Counted from the stretch's first letter, positions 8,381 through 19,340 are shown. The stretch: 64,000 bases of DNA from Gambelia wislizenii (GCA_030847615.1 JAUMIR010000003.1:282094265-282158264); one strand, 5' to 3'. Notes: generated from the letters alone by a model not told the origin. Numbers and translations are program-made.

Positions 8381-11300
8381 ATGTCAGGAGTTAGATTTGT
8401 AACTTGGAATGTGAAAGGTTTGAATAGTATGAAGAAAAGAAAAGCTGTTTTCCATCATCTTAAAAAAATTGGTGCAGAAATAATGTGCCTTCAAGAAATT
8501 AGGATTAAAAAATCTCATGAACATCTACTGAAACAAAAGAACCTTGGAATGGAATATATGTCATTGGGTGAGAAAAAGAAAAAAGGAGTGGTTTTATATA
8601 TAAAACCAGATTTGAAACCTAAATTAGTCTTATCAGATGTAAAAGGAAGATATGTATTTGTTGAAATTAACATGGACAAAATAAAGATGTTGGTGGTGGG
8701 TATATATGCACCTATAGAGAAGAAGGAGCCCTTCTTTAAAGAATTGAGGGTGAAGTTAGCACAAACACAATATAGGAATTACTGTGTAATGGGTGATATG
8801 AATGGAGTGGTAGAGCCTGGTATAGATAGACATGTAGTCAAGAAGAAAATAAGTAAACATCAAGGTAAATTAACGAAAGAGTTCTTCAAGTTGATTGAAG
8901 AATTTCAATTAATAGATACATGGAGATATAAAGAAGGATTAAGGAAGGAATTTACCTTTTACTCAGACTCTCATAACTCATTCTCCAGGATAGATATGGT
9001 ATGGATTAGTAGCAGTATGGCCACCCTTATTAAAAGGGTGGACATACTACCAAAACCGATGTCAGACCATAATCCTATGGTAATGGTATTGAAATGTGGG
9101 CAAAATGTAAATAGATGGAGACTAAAAGATACATTATTGCATAAAGAAGAAGTAATTAAATCAGTGAAAGAGAATTTGAAAGAATATTTTAGATTGAATA
9201 TAGATAATGGAGTAGAAAATCACATGGTTTGGGATGCTGGGAAGGCGGTAGTGAGGGGTATATTTATACAATGGAACAATATATTGAACAAGAAAAGACA
9301 AGAAACAAGGAAAAAATTATTGGAAGAAATTAAGCAGAAAGAACTAGAATTGGTCAAACATCCAGCAAGCAAGAAAATTAGAAATCAGATTAAAATATTA
9401 CAGGAACAATTAGCAATGTTATTTGCGGATGAGATGAAAAAGAAACTAGACTATATAAAGCAGAAGGAATTTGAATATGGTAATAAACCTAGCCGATGGC
9501 TTGCATACAAATTAAAAAAGGAGAAATCAAAAAAGATTATAGCAAAATTAAAAGTTGGTAAAAGAGAAGTAACAAATGATGAGGAAATTCAAAAACTGTT
9601 TTATAATTATTTTAAAATGATTTATCAAGATCAGGAAATTAATAGGATAAAGATGGAAGAATACATTAAGGAAAGTCAACTTACCAAACTCACGGAAGTA
9701 CAACGAAAAGAGTTAAATAAGAAAATCACAATAGAGGAAATCACAGAAACAATCACAAAAATGAAATTGGGCAAGACTCCGGGACCAGATGGGCTACCGG
9801 CGGAATATTACAAAAGGTTCCATACTGAATTGGCAGAGCCTCTGTCTATGGTTCTAAACGACATTTTAAAAGGGAACCAAATCCCAAAAAGCTGGGAGGA
9901 AGCCAGCATAACTTTAATACCAAAAGAAGGCCGGGATGACCAGCAACTGAAAAATTATAGGCCTATATCCCTATTAAATGAAGATTATAAATTGTTTGCG
10001 GCGATTTTAGCAAATAGATTAAAAACATTTCTAAAGGATTATATTCATAGGGACCAAAATGGGTTTTTACCTAAACGCCAAATTAGGGATAATATGCGGG
10101 TAATAATTAACGTAACTGAATATTTACATTACCATAATCAGATTGAGGGAGCGTTAATATTCTTAGATGCGGAAAAGGCATTTGATAACCTAAAGTGGCC
10201 ATTTTTGATGACGGTGATAGATCAGATGGAATATGGGGAAAACTTTGGTAAATGGGTACGGGCTATCTATAGGAATCAAAAGGCAAAACTAATAATAAAT
10301 GGGAAATACACAGATACATTTAAGATAGAGAAAGGAACTAGGCAAGGCTGCCCACTCTCCCCCTTACTGTTCATTATGGTATTAGAAGTATTGAACAATA
10401 AGATAAGAAGAGAAAAAGAAATTAAAGGAATAAAAGTAGGGGGGGAGGAATATAAATTACAGGCATTTGCCGATGACTTGGTAATTATCTTGGAAGACCC
10501 ACTAAAGGGAATAGGGAGCCTACTTAGAATAATAACCGAGTTTGGTAATTATGCTGGCTTCAAAATTAACTCAGAAAAAACAAAAATGCTAACTAAAAAC
10601 ATAGATAGAAGAGGGCAAGAAATCCTGCACAAGACAACCAACTTCGAAATAGTGAAAATAGTGAAATACCTAGGAGTGAATTTGACAACTAATAATCAAC
10701 AGCTATTTGAAAATAACTATACTAAATTATGGGAAGAAATTAAAAGAGATTTAAATAGGTGGAAAGACTTAAATTTATCTTTGATGGGAAGAATCTCAAC
10801 TATAAAAATGAATGTGCTACCAAAAGTAATGTTCTTGTTCCAAGTGATTCCAATTATTTGTACAAATAATGTGTTTAAGAAATGGCAGAAGGATATAAAC
10901 AAATTTTTATGGGCAGGAAGGAAGCCAAGGATCAAGTGGAAGCTTTTAACAGACTCAAAGGAAAGAGGAGGTCTTGGTTTGCCGAACCTGCAACTATACT
11001 TTGAAGCAGTATGTCTAACTTGGCTGAGACCATGGATTTTATTGGAGAATAAAAGAATATTAGCACTAGAAGGACACAACAATTTGTCAGGTTGGCATGG
11101 TTATTTATGGTACGATAGGAGTAAAATTAACAAAGAATTTAAAAATCATGTGATTAGAAAATCCCTTTTTAGAATTTGGTTAAAGTACAAAGATAGGTTA
11201 TGCCCTAATATACCGGGATGGATCTCAACGCAAGAGGCTTTTGAGAGACGAGAACTAAGAAGTCAGAAGTGGTTGAGATACAGAGACTTAATGGTAAAAA

Positions 11301-12151
11301 AATCAGGGAATTGGGAAATAAAGGAATGGGAAGACCTGAAAAAAGAAGGGAAAAAAATTCAATGGCTAAATTACTACTCGATAAGGGCTAAAATGAAGGA
11401 GGAACTAAGGAAAAAACAATTTGAGGAAAAAACAGCTGAATTTGAAAAAATATTACATCATGAAGGAGGTCATATAATAAGTTCCCTATATAAAATGTTA
11501 TTAAAATTAGATACAGAAGAGGAACAGGTAAAACATTGTATGGTCAGGTGGGCACAGGACTTTGGAGTGAGTATCCCTCTACTACAATGGGAAGATGTAT
11601 GGAAGAGAGGTCAAAAATTTACATGTTGTTATAACCTTAAGGAAAACTTTTTAAAGATGATGTACAGGTGGTACCTAACCCCACACAGTATAGCTAAAAT
11701 GAATACGAAATGTCCTGAGAGCTGTTGGAAATGTGAATCCCAGATAGGATCCCTCTACCATATGTGGTGGAAGTGTGATAAGGCTAGGAAATACTGGTTC
11801 AAAATTAACAAAAAAATCGAGGATATCTTGGGCTTCAAAGTAGGACTAAGACCAGAACTGTATCTACTAAACATGATAAAGCCAGAAAATAAGAAGGAAA
11901 AAGAACACAGGGATTTATTAATGTACCTAATTACGGCTGCAAGAATCAACTTTGCAAAAAGGTGGAAAGATAAAGAAACCCCTACACTGTCGGATTGGCG
12001 AGTAAAAGTAATGGAATTGGCTAACATAGATAAACTGACAAATCTAATAAAAGGGAACCCAAAAGAAAAATATCTTAGAAAATGGAAACCATTTATAGAG
12101 TTTATAAAACATAAGGAAGGGGAGATTAATATAATTGGATTTGACAAATAA
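8381..12151 (+). CDS. LINE-1 ORF2 protein: endonuclease and reverse transcriptase
   Basis: A 1256-residue protein that nicks target DNA and copies L1 RNA by target-primed reverse transcription. Residues 1-235 are the APE-type endonuclease: TWNVKGLN (N10), LQE (E39), GDMN, and SDH at 228-230. Residues about 455-740 are the reverse transcriptase: LGKTPGPDGLPAEYYKRF, NYRPISLLNEDYK, LDAEKAFDNLKW, GTRQGCPLSPLLF, and the catalytic FADD at 696-699. The C-terminal Cys/His knuckle lies around C1111-C1118 (CPESCWKC) with a downstream HMWWKC. Length is typical of LINE-1 ORF2. All catalytic motifs are intact and the frame is continuous to TAA. The start ATG (MSGVRFVTWNV) is the usual short lead before the endonuclease. 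Confidence 0.95.
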   Translation: MSGVRFVTWNVKGLNSMKKRKAVFHHLKKIGAEIMCLQEIRIKKSHEHLLKQKNLGMEYMSLGEKKKKGVVLYIKPDLKPKLVLSDVKGRYVFVEINMDKIKMLVVGIYAPIEKKEPFFKELRVKLAQTQYRNYCVMGDMNGVVEPGIDRHVVKKKISKHQGKLTKEFFKLIEEFQLIDTWRYKEGLRKEFTFYSDSHNSFSRIDMVWISSSMATLIKRVDILPKPMSDHNPMVMVLKCGQNVNRWRLKDTLLHKEEVIKSVKENLKEYFRLNIDNGVENHMVWDAGKAVVRGIFIQWNNILNKKRQETRKKLLEEIKQKELELVKHPASKKIRNQIKILQEQLAMLFADEMKKKLDYIKQKEFEYGNKPSRWLAYKLKKEKSKKIIAKLKVGKREVTNDEEIQKLFYNYFKMIYQDQEINRIKMEEYIKESQLTKLTEVQRKELNKKITIEEITETITKMKLGKTPGPDGLPAEYYKRFHTELAEPLSMVLNDILKGNQIPKSWEEASITLIPKEGRDDQQLKNYRPISLLNEDYKLFAAILANRLKTFLKDYIHRDQNGFLPKRQIRDNMRVIINVTEYLHYHNQIEGALIFLDAEKAFDNLKWPFLMTVIDQMEYGENFGKWVRAIYRNQKAKLIINGKYTDTFKIEKGTRQGCPLSPLLFIMVLEVLNNKIRREKEIKGIKVGGEEYKLQAFADDLVIILEDPLKGIGSLLRIITEFGNYAGFKINSEKTKMLTKNIDRRGQEILHKTTNFEIVKIVKYLGVNLTTNNQQLFENNYTKLWEEIKRDLNRWKDLNLSLMGRISTIKMNVLPKVMFLFQVIPIICTNNVFKKWQKDINKFLWAGRKPRIKWKLLTDSKERGGLGLPNLQLYFEAVCLTWLRPWILLENKRILALEGHNNLSGWHGYLWYDRSKINKEFKNHVIRKSLFRIWLKYKDRLCPNIPGWISTQEAFERRELRSQKWLRYRDLMVKKSGNWEIKEWEDLKKEGKKIQWLNYYSIRAKMKEELRKKQFEEKTAEFEKILHHEGGHIISSLYKMLLKLDTEEEQVKHCMVRWAQDFGVSIPLLQWEDVWKRGQKFTCCYNLKENFLKMMYRWYLTPHSIAKMNTKCPESCWKCESQIGSLYHMWWKCDKARKYWFKINKKIEDILGFKVGLRPELYLLNMIKPENKKEKEHRDLLMYLITAARINFAKRWKDKETPTLSDWRVKVMELANIDKLTNLIKGNPKEKYLRKWKPFIEFIKHKEGEINIIGFDK

Positions 12152-12698
12152 ACGAATGGACCTTGAGGAAAAAACTTGGATAAATTATTAATATCCACAG
12201 CAGGAATGAGACAAGGGTGGTTAAGATTGTTACTGAAAGTAGCGATGGAAAGTTTACAGTAAAGTTAGCATTCAAGAGAAACAATTTGATAGTATTGTCC
12301 TGAAATTAGACAAGATAAATACTAGACTTTTAATAATAATTAATATGGATATTAGTTCTAAAGTGATTAAGGAAAGGAGAGTCAGAAGATAGGTTATTAG
12401 ATATGTTTATTTCTATGTAATATTTTTGGATATTTTGTAAGAGAGGAGTAACATTAAATTTAAGTATGATTATATAGGATCTGGCATCGATAGGCGGGAA
12501 GTCTTTTTTAAAAAAATATGTGTAATTAGAGGAACGGGGGGGAGGGTAACGGTCGGGGGGTGGGTAGGTTTATGTAGACGGTTAATGTATATGTTAGTGT
12601 CACATGTTGGTATATGTATGTATGTATGTATGTGCATGTTGATGTATGTTTTTGTTGTAAGTATTATGTTTATATATGAATAAAAATTATTTTAAAAT
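12152..12698 (+). other. LINE-1 3' UTR
   Basis: A non-coding AT-rich stretch with a G-rich tract at about 12532-12565 (GAACGGGGGGGAGGG and TCGGGGGGTGGG), as found in LINE-1 3' UTRs. A TATG microsatellite lies at 12613-12632. It ends with AATAAAAATTA and a short A-rich tail. The AATAAA is a likely polyadenylation signal. The weak tail suggests shortening after insertion or low poly-A dependence. Confidence 0.8.
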
Positions 12699-12717
12699 AA
12701 AAAGTCTAGCCGTTTTA
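12699..12717 (+). repeat. Right TSD of the LINE-1
   Basis: Identical to 5855-5873 over 19 bp. The first As overlap the element's A-tail, so the true duplication could be a few bases shorter. Confidence 0.9.
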
Positions 12718-13884
12718 CCACATTGTAATTGGCATAGGAAGACTTACTGTTAGCACCTGGCTGGCAGTTGAGATAATTAGCCTCTCTCATTATCCTATGA
12801 AACAGGATAATAATAAGCACATTGTTTGACTCTGGATTGGAAGCAGCAAAATGCAGGAGCTGAATTAGGAAGCTGATTTACAAGCACGGCAAGGTATTGT
12901 GTGGGGCAAACTTTGATGTGGTGGGGGACCTGGACCAAAGTGAGGAGAGCATCAGAACTCCTGCCCCCACTCCATTTCCATTCTTGTGTTTGTTCCTTGC
13001 AAGGCAAATCCCTTTTCAAAAATATATATGCAATAAGCCAATTAATGCAACCTGTATACAATTACTCTCAGGTGATTATTGAAAGTGAGCCTTCAAAGGA
13101 CAAACATAGGCTTAACTGCATGAGCTTGTCTCAGTAACAAAGGAAATTGTGGGCACCAGATCAGAAACTTCAGAGAAATTTACTGCTGTAGACTACCACA
13201 AAGTAAGAAGTTTGAGAAATTAATTTTCTAGGTGTTTGCTTTTAGTATTGCAACTGTAAACCCATATTCCCACAGTTGTGCTTTCCCCCTATTTATCATG
13301 TCCAGAAGTTATTTTAAGTTTATGTTTGCATACACAGTCTTCAGTATTTATTATATTTTTTTTGTCCAGCTTATTACTGCTTTCCCTTTTTCTCAGCCCA
13401 AACTGCCAGCTAAAACATAAAAAATTGTTGACCTTCTTACTCATTGCATGTCCAAGCAGGATGCACTCCCCCCCCCACCATACACAATGAAAGTCGGACA
13501 CAGAATTAGTTTGAAGAAAATATTGGCAATAATGGCCACAACTTTATTGATGACAGCTGCAGTTGGTTGGCTCAAATGCATGGGTCTGGATCCAGATGTC
13601 GACCAACCCGCCTGCTGGTCTATGAATCCGTTGTCAGCACACCTGCTGACAACTACACCCAGGAAGGGGGAGGAGTACCTGCAGGCCCCTGGATGCCTGC
13701 TGACCAACCTCAAACCCCCCCATCCACCACAAAAAAAGGGGGCATCTGGCAGACACATAGCCCAAGTTGGCATATACTCCTGACCCATGCCCCCACTCCT
13801 TTCTTCCGTGGGGGTCTCCATGACCGTGACCTTGAACTTAATGGAGCCCCCTAATACCGATGACCTTGGATCTGGAATCCATGG
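12718..13884. other. Unassigned DNA
   Basis: No repeat or gene recognised. C-rich runs lie at 13468-13478 and around 13718-13740. Short frames on both strands show no domain that I know. Confidence 0.4.
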
Positions 13885-14260
13885 CAACTACCCCCCAAAG
13901 TTGTGACAATGAGTAAATATGTCCCTAGGAAAATACATGACTAAAGGGAATTTATACCTGACTACCGGACCAGAGTGAAGCCTGTGCACAGCCCAGGCTT
14001 CATATGCTTCCCAGCCAATCAGATTAAACCTGGGAATTAGCATCTGATTTGCTGGGAAACGAGCTCCCGCCATCCAATCAGGGCAAAGCAAGCTTCCCCC
14101 TGATGGGCTACTGCTCCATCATCCCCCCAGCCACCCATGAAGCTAGCTAGGAAGAAGACTGAGCAAGCATGGCGGCCACCATGCGGATCAGCCCACCATA
14201 GAGGGGCAGATGTAAGGGGTCCTGCCGAGACCGTAAACCGACCGCCAGGTAAGTCCAGCA
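13885..14260 (+). other. Possible promoter and first exon, or an unknown repeat end
   Basis: Two CCAAT boxes lie 59 bp apart (14015-14019, 14074-14078). They are followed by a moderately CpG-containing stretch with ATGGCGGCCACCATG near 14170 and a consensus splice donor CCAG/GTAAGT with GT at 14249-14250. No protein frame is convincing. It could be a non-coding first exon, an LTR-like fragment or chance. Confidence 0.25.
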
Positions 14261-14970
14261 GCTGTATTGCTGCTAGGATGGAGATTGTACAGCACAGGAC
14301 ATCTGGAGACTTATCTGTACAAAATCAGTGGGCCAGGATTTCGAATTTCTGGTTACTAGATAAATGATCGTATAACATGAAAATAACCAGAGGACAAAAG
14401 ACACACCACCTTTTTAGAAGATTGGATGACCTTTATTGAATATGTTGGTACACACACGCATTCTGTTCGGTCTCCAGAAGCTCATAGACATTTCTGGAAA
14501 GGCGTACTTTCTGTGGACACACCCTCTTCAATGCCTGATCTTTCCCCTTGAAGAGATTGAGCTTGATTTTTCTTACTTTCATTCAAGCATGTCTGGCTTT
14601 TGGTTTGACCTGTTGTTATTTGATTTTTCTTTTGTAGTTACTGTTTGTACTGTAAATTTAATAAAAACAAACAAACCACCTGTTTCTTTTATCTTTACTT
14701 GTAGCAATACAAAATCATACAATGAAACACTGTGTTTGTGACTGCTGTTTAGTTAAAACAGCAGAATCATGACTTACCTGTCTCAGAAGGAACCATCTGA
14801 GTGGAGGCTTATGGCTGAATAGGATTATTAACTGGCCACATCCACCACATTCCTTGCCTAGCTTTTCCTTAACAATGTTTGGCATGTGGAAATCAACCAG
14901 GGAAATGTTTCAAGGCATGGATGGAATTAGACCTGGGCACAAATGCCCTCTTGAAATTCTTTGCCTTATT
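14261..14970. other. Unassigned DNA
   Basis: No recognisable gene or repeat. It includes an AATAAAAACAAAC stretch near 14660. Confidence 0.4.
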
Positions 14971-15185
14971 GGACTTTTTCGGATAGAAGAAAAGTAACGC
15001 AAGCAGCGTCGCCAGGTTGCGACGCTGCTGCGCAAGAGGGCGCCAGTTTCGAACGACGCTCTTCCCAGCAGTACTGCAACAGTACCGCTGGGAAGAGCGT
15101 CGTTCGAAACTGGCGCCCTCTTGCGCAGCAGCGTCGCAACCTGGCGACGCTGCTTGCGTTACTTTTCTTCCATCCGAAAAAGTCC
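14971..15185. mobile_element. Near-perfect palindromic foldback element (FB family)
   Basis: The ends are GGACTTTTTCGGAT and ATCCGAAAAAGTCC. The two arms (about 14971-15075 and 15081-15185) are inverted copies with only about two mismatches. The loop is a few bases at GTACTGCAACAGTAC. Each arm contains its own hairpin, GCAGCGTCGC with GCGACGCTGC, so the element is CpG-rich and doubly folded. Flanks are ATT and TTA, with no clean TSD. Relatives lie at 31831 and 42831. It is non-coding and presumably moved in trans. Confidence 0.85.
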
Positions 15186-15598
15186 TTAGAGAAACTGAAG
15201 AAATAATTTTACTAAATTTGTGCTGGGGGAGGAGAAATACTCCAACAGTTTCTCAGGGATGAGGTCCACCACTAGCAAGGATGGAAGTTCAGCTCCTTTC
15301 TTCCTTTCCTTTTTCCAAGGCATGTTTTTATTTGTTTATTGCTTGTCAATGTATGTTGGTGGCTGGTCTGCCATTTTGAATCATCCACCATGCCTTGAAG
15401 CTAACATCATGTACTCTGTGGGGGTGGGGGGAATAGCAAGTGTTACCAAAAATGTGCATAGTATATGAAGAAAATTCTTCAGAATTCTCTTGCTGAGGGA
15501 AGGGGTGAGAAAAGGAAAAATCTCATGAAATTTCTTCAGAAAAAAAAATCTTCTGAGGAATTTCAGTTAGCTTCAGATCTAGTATAGGTTACCAACAA
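15186..15598. other. Unassigned DNA
   Basis: No recognisable feature apart from a short A-run near 15540. Confidence 0.4.
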
Positions 15599-16258
15599 CA
15601 GTAGGCCCTTAGTATCCACTGAGGCTTGGTTCCAGGACGTCCTGTGGATACCAAAATCCATGGAAGCTCAAATCCCATTATATACAAAACGGCAGCCATA
15701 GATTTTCCTTGGTTTTTTTTCCAGTCTGTGAGGCCGTGTTCTGGAATAGTTTCTTTCTGATGTTTCACCTGCATCTGTGGCTGGCATCTTCAGAGAATAG
15801 TTGGGTAGGAGTGTGTCTGGGGTTTATATGCTGTGAACCCCTGTAGGGGAGCATATGTAAATTTGTGTGATTGGTTAGTTTCTGGGTATAGAAATACAAG
15901 GCTCATTAGTATCTGTTTGGCTGATGGTTGGTTGATGGGCCATTATCTGCAATATAAACCCCAGACGCACTCCTACTCAACCATTCTCTGAACATGTCAG
16001 CCACAGATGCAGGCGAAACGTCAGAAAGAAACTATTCCAGAGCATGGCCTCACAGCCCAGAAAAAAAAAACACACACACACAAGGAAAATCTATGGATGC
16101 TGGCCGTGAAAGCCTTGGACTTCACATAAAACGGCAACCCTTATATAAAATGGTGCACAGCAAGCTTTGCTTTTGGGTTTGTTTTTTTTTAAATAGTTTC
16201 ATTCCATGATTGATAGAATCTGTGGATAATGAATCCATGGATAAGGAGGGCCAACTGT
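15599..16258. mobile_element. Composite TIR element with an internal palindrome
   Basis: The outer ends CAGTAGGCCCTTAGTATCCA and TGGATAAGGAGGGCCAACTG are imperfect inverted repeats of the Tc1/mariner-Tigger-like 'CAGTNGGCCCT...TATCC' kind, with TA after the right end. Inside, 15698-16094 is a foldback: ATAGATTTTCCTTGG at the left is mirrored by CAAGGAAAATCTAT at the right. Arms of roughly 120 bp share GATGCAGGCGAAACGTCAG-type sequence. A 12-bp direct repeat AAAACGGCARCC flanks the inner part (15686-15697 and near 16128-16139), so it may be a later insertion. One inner arm is repeated at 44033-44130. Confidence 0.6.
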
Positions 16259-16959
16259 ACGAATTGCTTCTGTCTGAGGGGACAACTGCAGGGCCTGGTT
16301 CAGCAACTGAGAACCCAGGCCAGAGCCATTAGAAGTGAATAGACTTCTTTAATTTTCAGCTTTTCTTTCCTTCCAGTATTATCAGGCAAGAGAGTAGAAG
16401 GAAACAGAACTTGAGAGAGGGGACGGTTCACTGAGAATGTCTTATTTATGTTCTTGTTTTGCTCCAGTTTTTTTTTACTGAGAGATCTCATTTCAGACAT
16501 TTAATTTCCTCACACTGACACTATAACCTCAAAACATGTCTGGTGCAAATAACAAAATATTTGCTTGGGGAAATGTTTGTAACAACAAATTGTATATTTT
16601 TTTCCTGGTTTGGGTTCCTGTGCTGTTAGTTGCTGTATAGCAGGTAAAAGTTCAACAGGAAGAGCTTTACTTATCACTACTTCTCCATGTTGTAAAAGAC
16701 TTTTCATGTGTCACATTTTCTCTCATGAAGCTATCAAAGCTATAGGAAACCTGACAGGCAAAGAGAGAGAAGGAGATGGCAATTATATTACTTAAAAGCA
16801 GAGCAAGGGAGGGGGTGCACACAAACTTTTACACATTGTTTATTACAGTGTATTGTGTTTCAGAATTTCAGAATGCCTGGGAAATGTCAGAAATGTCATA
16901 AATATCAGGCTGAATATTCCCTCTGGCTGAGAATTCTAAATGCCCCTCCCTACACTGAA
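16259..16959. other. Unassigned DNA
   Basis: Nothing recognised. Frames are short. Confidence 0.4.
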
Positions 16960-17042
16960 AATCCCAAGATTCCATAGGATGCAACCATGGCAGTTAAAGC
17001 AGACTAACAATGCTATAATTGTGTGGTGTAAATAGGCCCTAG
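16960..17042 (+). repeat. Degenerate half of a palindromic MITE
   Basis: It contains AAGATTCCATAGGATG, GGCAGTTAAAG and GTGTAAATAGGCCCTAG in the order of the right half of the MITE at 25389-25611 (AAGATTCCATAGGATGGAG, GTTAAAGTGGTGTC, GTGTGGCAGCAGCCC). The left half is not clear. Confidence 0.5.
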
Positions 17043-17489
17043 GTCAGAGCAATAGAGAAGGGAAAAAATAAGGCATTTATACCTGAAGTTAGCAAGAGAA
17101 AATGACCTCTGACAAGTGGTCTCTTCCTGTTGTTGCTGTTGCATCATTTGACACATTTATTTTTAGTGAATAAAACCCCAAGCTATTAATATCTAACTTT
17201 TATTTAGGGGGAGAAACTTGCAAAGCCTCTGTTGTTTATTTACTTGTAACAGCCTTGTAACAGGAAAGTCAGAAAAAGTACTTCTAATTCATTTCTTTCC
17301 AACTTCTGTGGTCTTAAGAGTTAATTATGTAAACAGTGAAGAGGGTTATTTATTTGTAGACAGCATAGAATGCCTTTTGTTGTTGGTTTCCTGGCTTTTT
17401 CAAAGAATCTTGGGACTTGGGAATGGCCAAAATTCAGTCTGCTTCGGAGTCTAATTCAAAGGTTTTTTTTATTTTTTTTTAACCTTTAA
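17043..17489. other. Unassigned DNA
   Basis: No recognisable gene or repeat. Confidence 0.4.
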
Positions 17490-18000
17490 AGTCTGAAATA
17501 TCTCAGAGCCAGGTTATCTGAAGGTGTCTCCCACCTGTCTACATACCCAGATAATGCTAAGGACATGACCTGAAGCCCTCTTCTAGATGCTCCCAAGAAC
17601 TGAGGCAAGGTAAGTGACTACCTGAGGCAGGTCTTTTTCAGTGGGGATGCCCCAGCTGTAGAATGCCTCCCCCAACACACTTACTTGGCACCTACTTTAT
17701 GATTTTTTGGTACCATATGAAAATCTGTTTTATTCTCCTAGGCATTTCATGAATTGTTTTACTACTTTTATCTTTACATAGTTTTATTTTTGCTTATGGT
17801 TTTGTGATGTTCTGCAGTGAATTACATTTTGCTCTTCATTTTATTTTGTGTTTTCCTTTTCTACTGTTCATTTATTGTTTTATTGCACTTTTAAATTTTA
17901 TGTTTTATCTTGTGTTGTTTCATTTTCTATTGTTTATTTATTGTTCTATTCCACTTTCAAATTTTATGTTTATGTTAAAATTTTATGATTTTAACCACAG
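17490..18000 (+). repeat. Degraded L2 LINE fragment
   Basis: The plus strand can be read, with breaks, as L2-like CARLSEGVSHLSTYPDNA, then a GDAPAVECLP-like segment, then a TTTTATTCTCCTAGGCATTT tail and AT-rich 3' sequence. It parallels the C-terminal end of L2 ORF2. Many stops are present. It is an old copy. Confidence 0.45.
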
Positions 18001-18339
18001 GTGATCTGTGGCCTGAACATCCTGCAATGTAAGGATGAGTCACCTTTCCTGTTCAGACAATGAACTGCCAGTATTTTAAACTTATCTGATCACTTCCCAC
18101 AGAAGTACCATGTCCCATTCTTACCTGTACTCTGTAGTTTAGCACACATTGGGGAAGTGGGAACATGCCATACAGTCCAGTCTGCAGTGTCATGTTTAGC
18201 ACATGGTTGCAGAGAAAAGGCCTGCACACACATACAGCTGTCTGCATGTAGGCCTCCACATGAAGCCAGAACTCTTAAGAAGCTTTGGCCTCTCTTATGC
18301 TGATGTCAATACTGTATGGGCAGAAAACGAAGGAGGTGC
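18001..18339. other. Unassigned DNA
   Basis: No feature recognised between the two L2 pieces. Confidence 0.35.
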
Positions 18340-18418
18340 AATGTACCATGTATGCAAAGTGCTGTTTATGATCTATAGAACCCTGTATGGCTCAGGTCCA
18401 GGCTACCTGACAGACTGT

Positions 18419-18949
18419 GGGCTCATCTACCCAAGACAGGATATGCTGGCTTCCCACTGGCATATCCTGGCTGTGGATCAGGCCTGTTGCTCCCTTGTTT
18501 CCTCCATCAGATAGGCATGCTGGCCTGTTGCTGCAACCACCACTACTACCACAGTCTCCTTCACCCTCCCAGAAGGCAGGAAACCAGCCTGCAACATGTG
18601 ACGAAGGGCCCCTGCATGTAACCAGCCTTGGCCACATGCTACTGGATGCCTTCTTACTTCAGAATATCTTGGCAGACTAAAGCTGCAGCAACAGGCTGGC
18701 CTGCTGGGACAGGCTCCTGCGGACACACGGGGCCCAATCCATTTTTCCCTGGCAGGAATGGGTTAAATCAGGTATTATCTTAAACCGTTTGATTGGGCCC
18801 TACCTTGCCTCCCCCTGTCTTAGCCCTGTCTCTGTCCTGGGGTGGTGAGGACTGCCTGGGGGCAGAACGGGGCAAATGCCCTGTGTCATCGGGACTGCAG
18901 GGAAATAAGACAGGGGCAAGACAGGGTATATTGCCATGTAGACAAGCCC
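18419..18949 (+). mobile_element. Non-autonomous TIR element, group B, full length
   Basis: The ends GGGCTCATCTAC and GTAGACAAGCCC are inverted, flanked by TGT at 18416-18418 and 18950-18952. Removing it joins the L2 sequence across the site, which confirms a 3-bp TSD. At 531 bp it has no transposase. Its interior matches 20817-22754 (L2-interrupted) and 44206-44743: GGCCACATGCT-type central repeats, GGGCCCAATCC, and GGGGCAAATGCCCTG near the right end. Confidence 0.88.
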
Positions 18950-19340
18950 TGTATCTCCCTGTATGAGCCTCCTTGGACCCTGAAATCATCAGGAGAGACC
19001 CTTTTCTCAGTTCTGTCACCTTCACAAACATGATTGGTAGGGCATGAGGGGGGGCCTTCTCAGTAGCTGCCCCTAGACTCTGGAGTTCCTTTCCCAGGAA
19101 GGCTAGAATAGCCCCTTCCCTGCTGTCTTTCATCAGCAGGCAAAACCCTTTTTATGCCAACAGGTTTTTAATACAAAAAGTTTTTAAAGAACAGACTAGG
19201 GGGTGCTGTATTGTTTTAAACTAAATTATTTTAATAGCTATTTAATCTTTTAAATTGTACTTTATTCTTTGATCTAGAGACTTGAAGTGTTCTAATATTG
19301 TGACTAGTTTAATTATGTTTTAATATTCACTTTCTAATGT

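Larger units (their letters stand above)
5874..12698 (+). mobile_element. LINE-1 retrotransposon with two open frames
   Basis: This is a 6.8-kb LINE-1 bounded by perfect 19-bp TSDs. The order is a long 5' leader (5874-7331), ORF1 (7332-8279), a 101-bp spacer, ORF2 (8381-12151), then a 3' UTR with a G-rich tract and a short A-rich tail. Both frames are free of stops and frameshifts. With an identical TSD this indicates a recent insertion. It landed in unique-looking DNA: AAAAGTCTAGCCGTTTTA continues on the right as CCACATTG. Other window LINEs are truncated or broken, so this is the only plausible source of active L1 machinery here. Confidence 0.93.

Noticed and set aside
13448..13887. Frames of 95-148 codons overlapping on three frames and both strands
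   Set aside because: Mutual overlap and Pro/Gly-rich content from C-rich sequence; no known motif.
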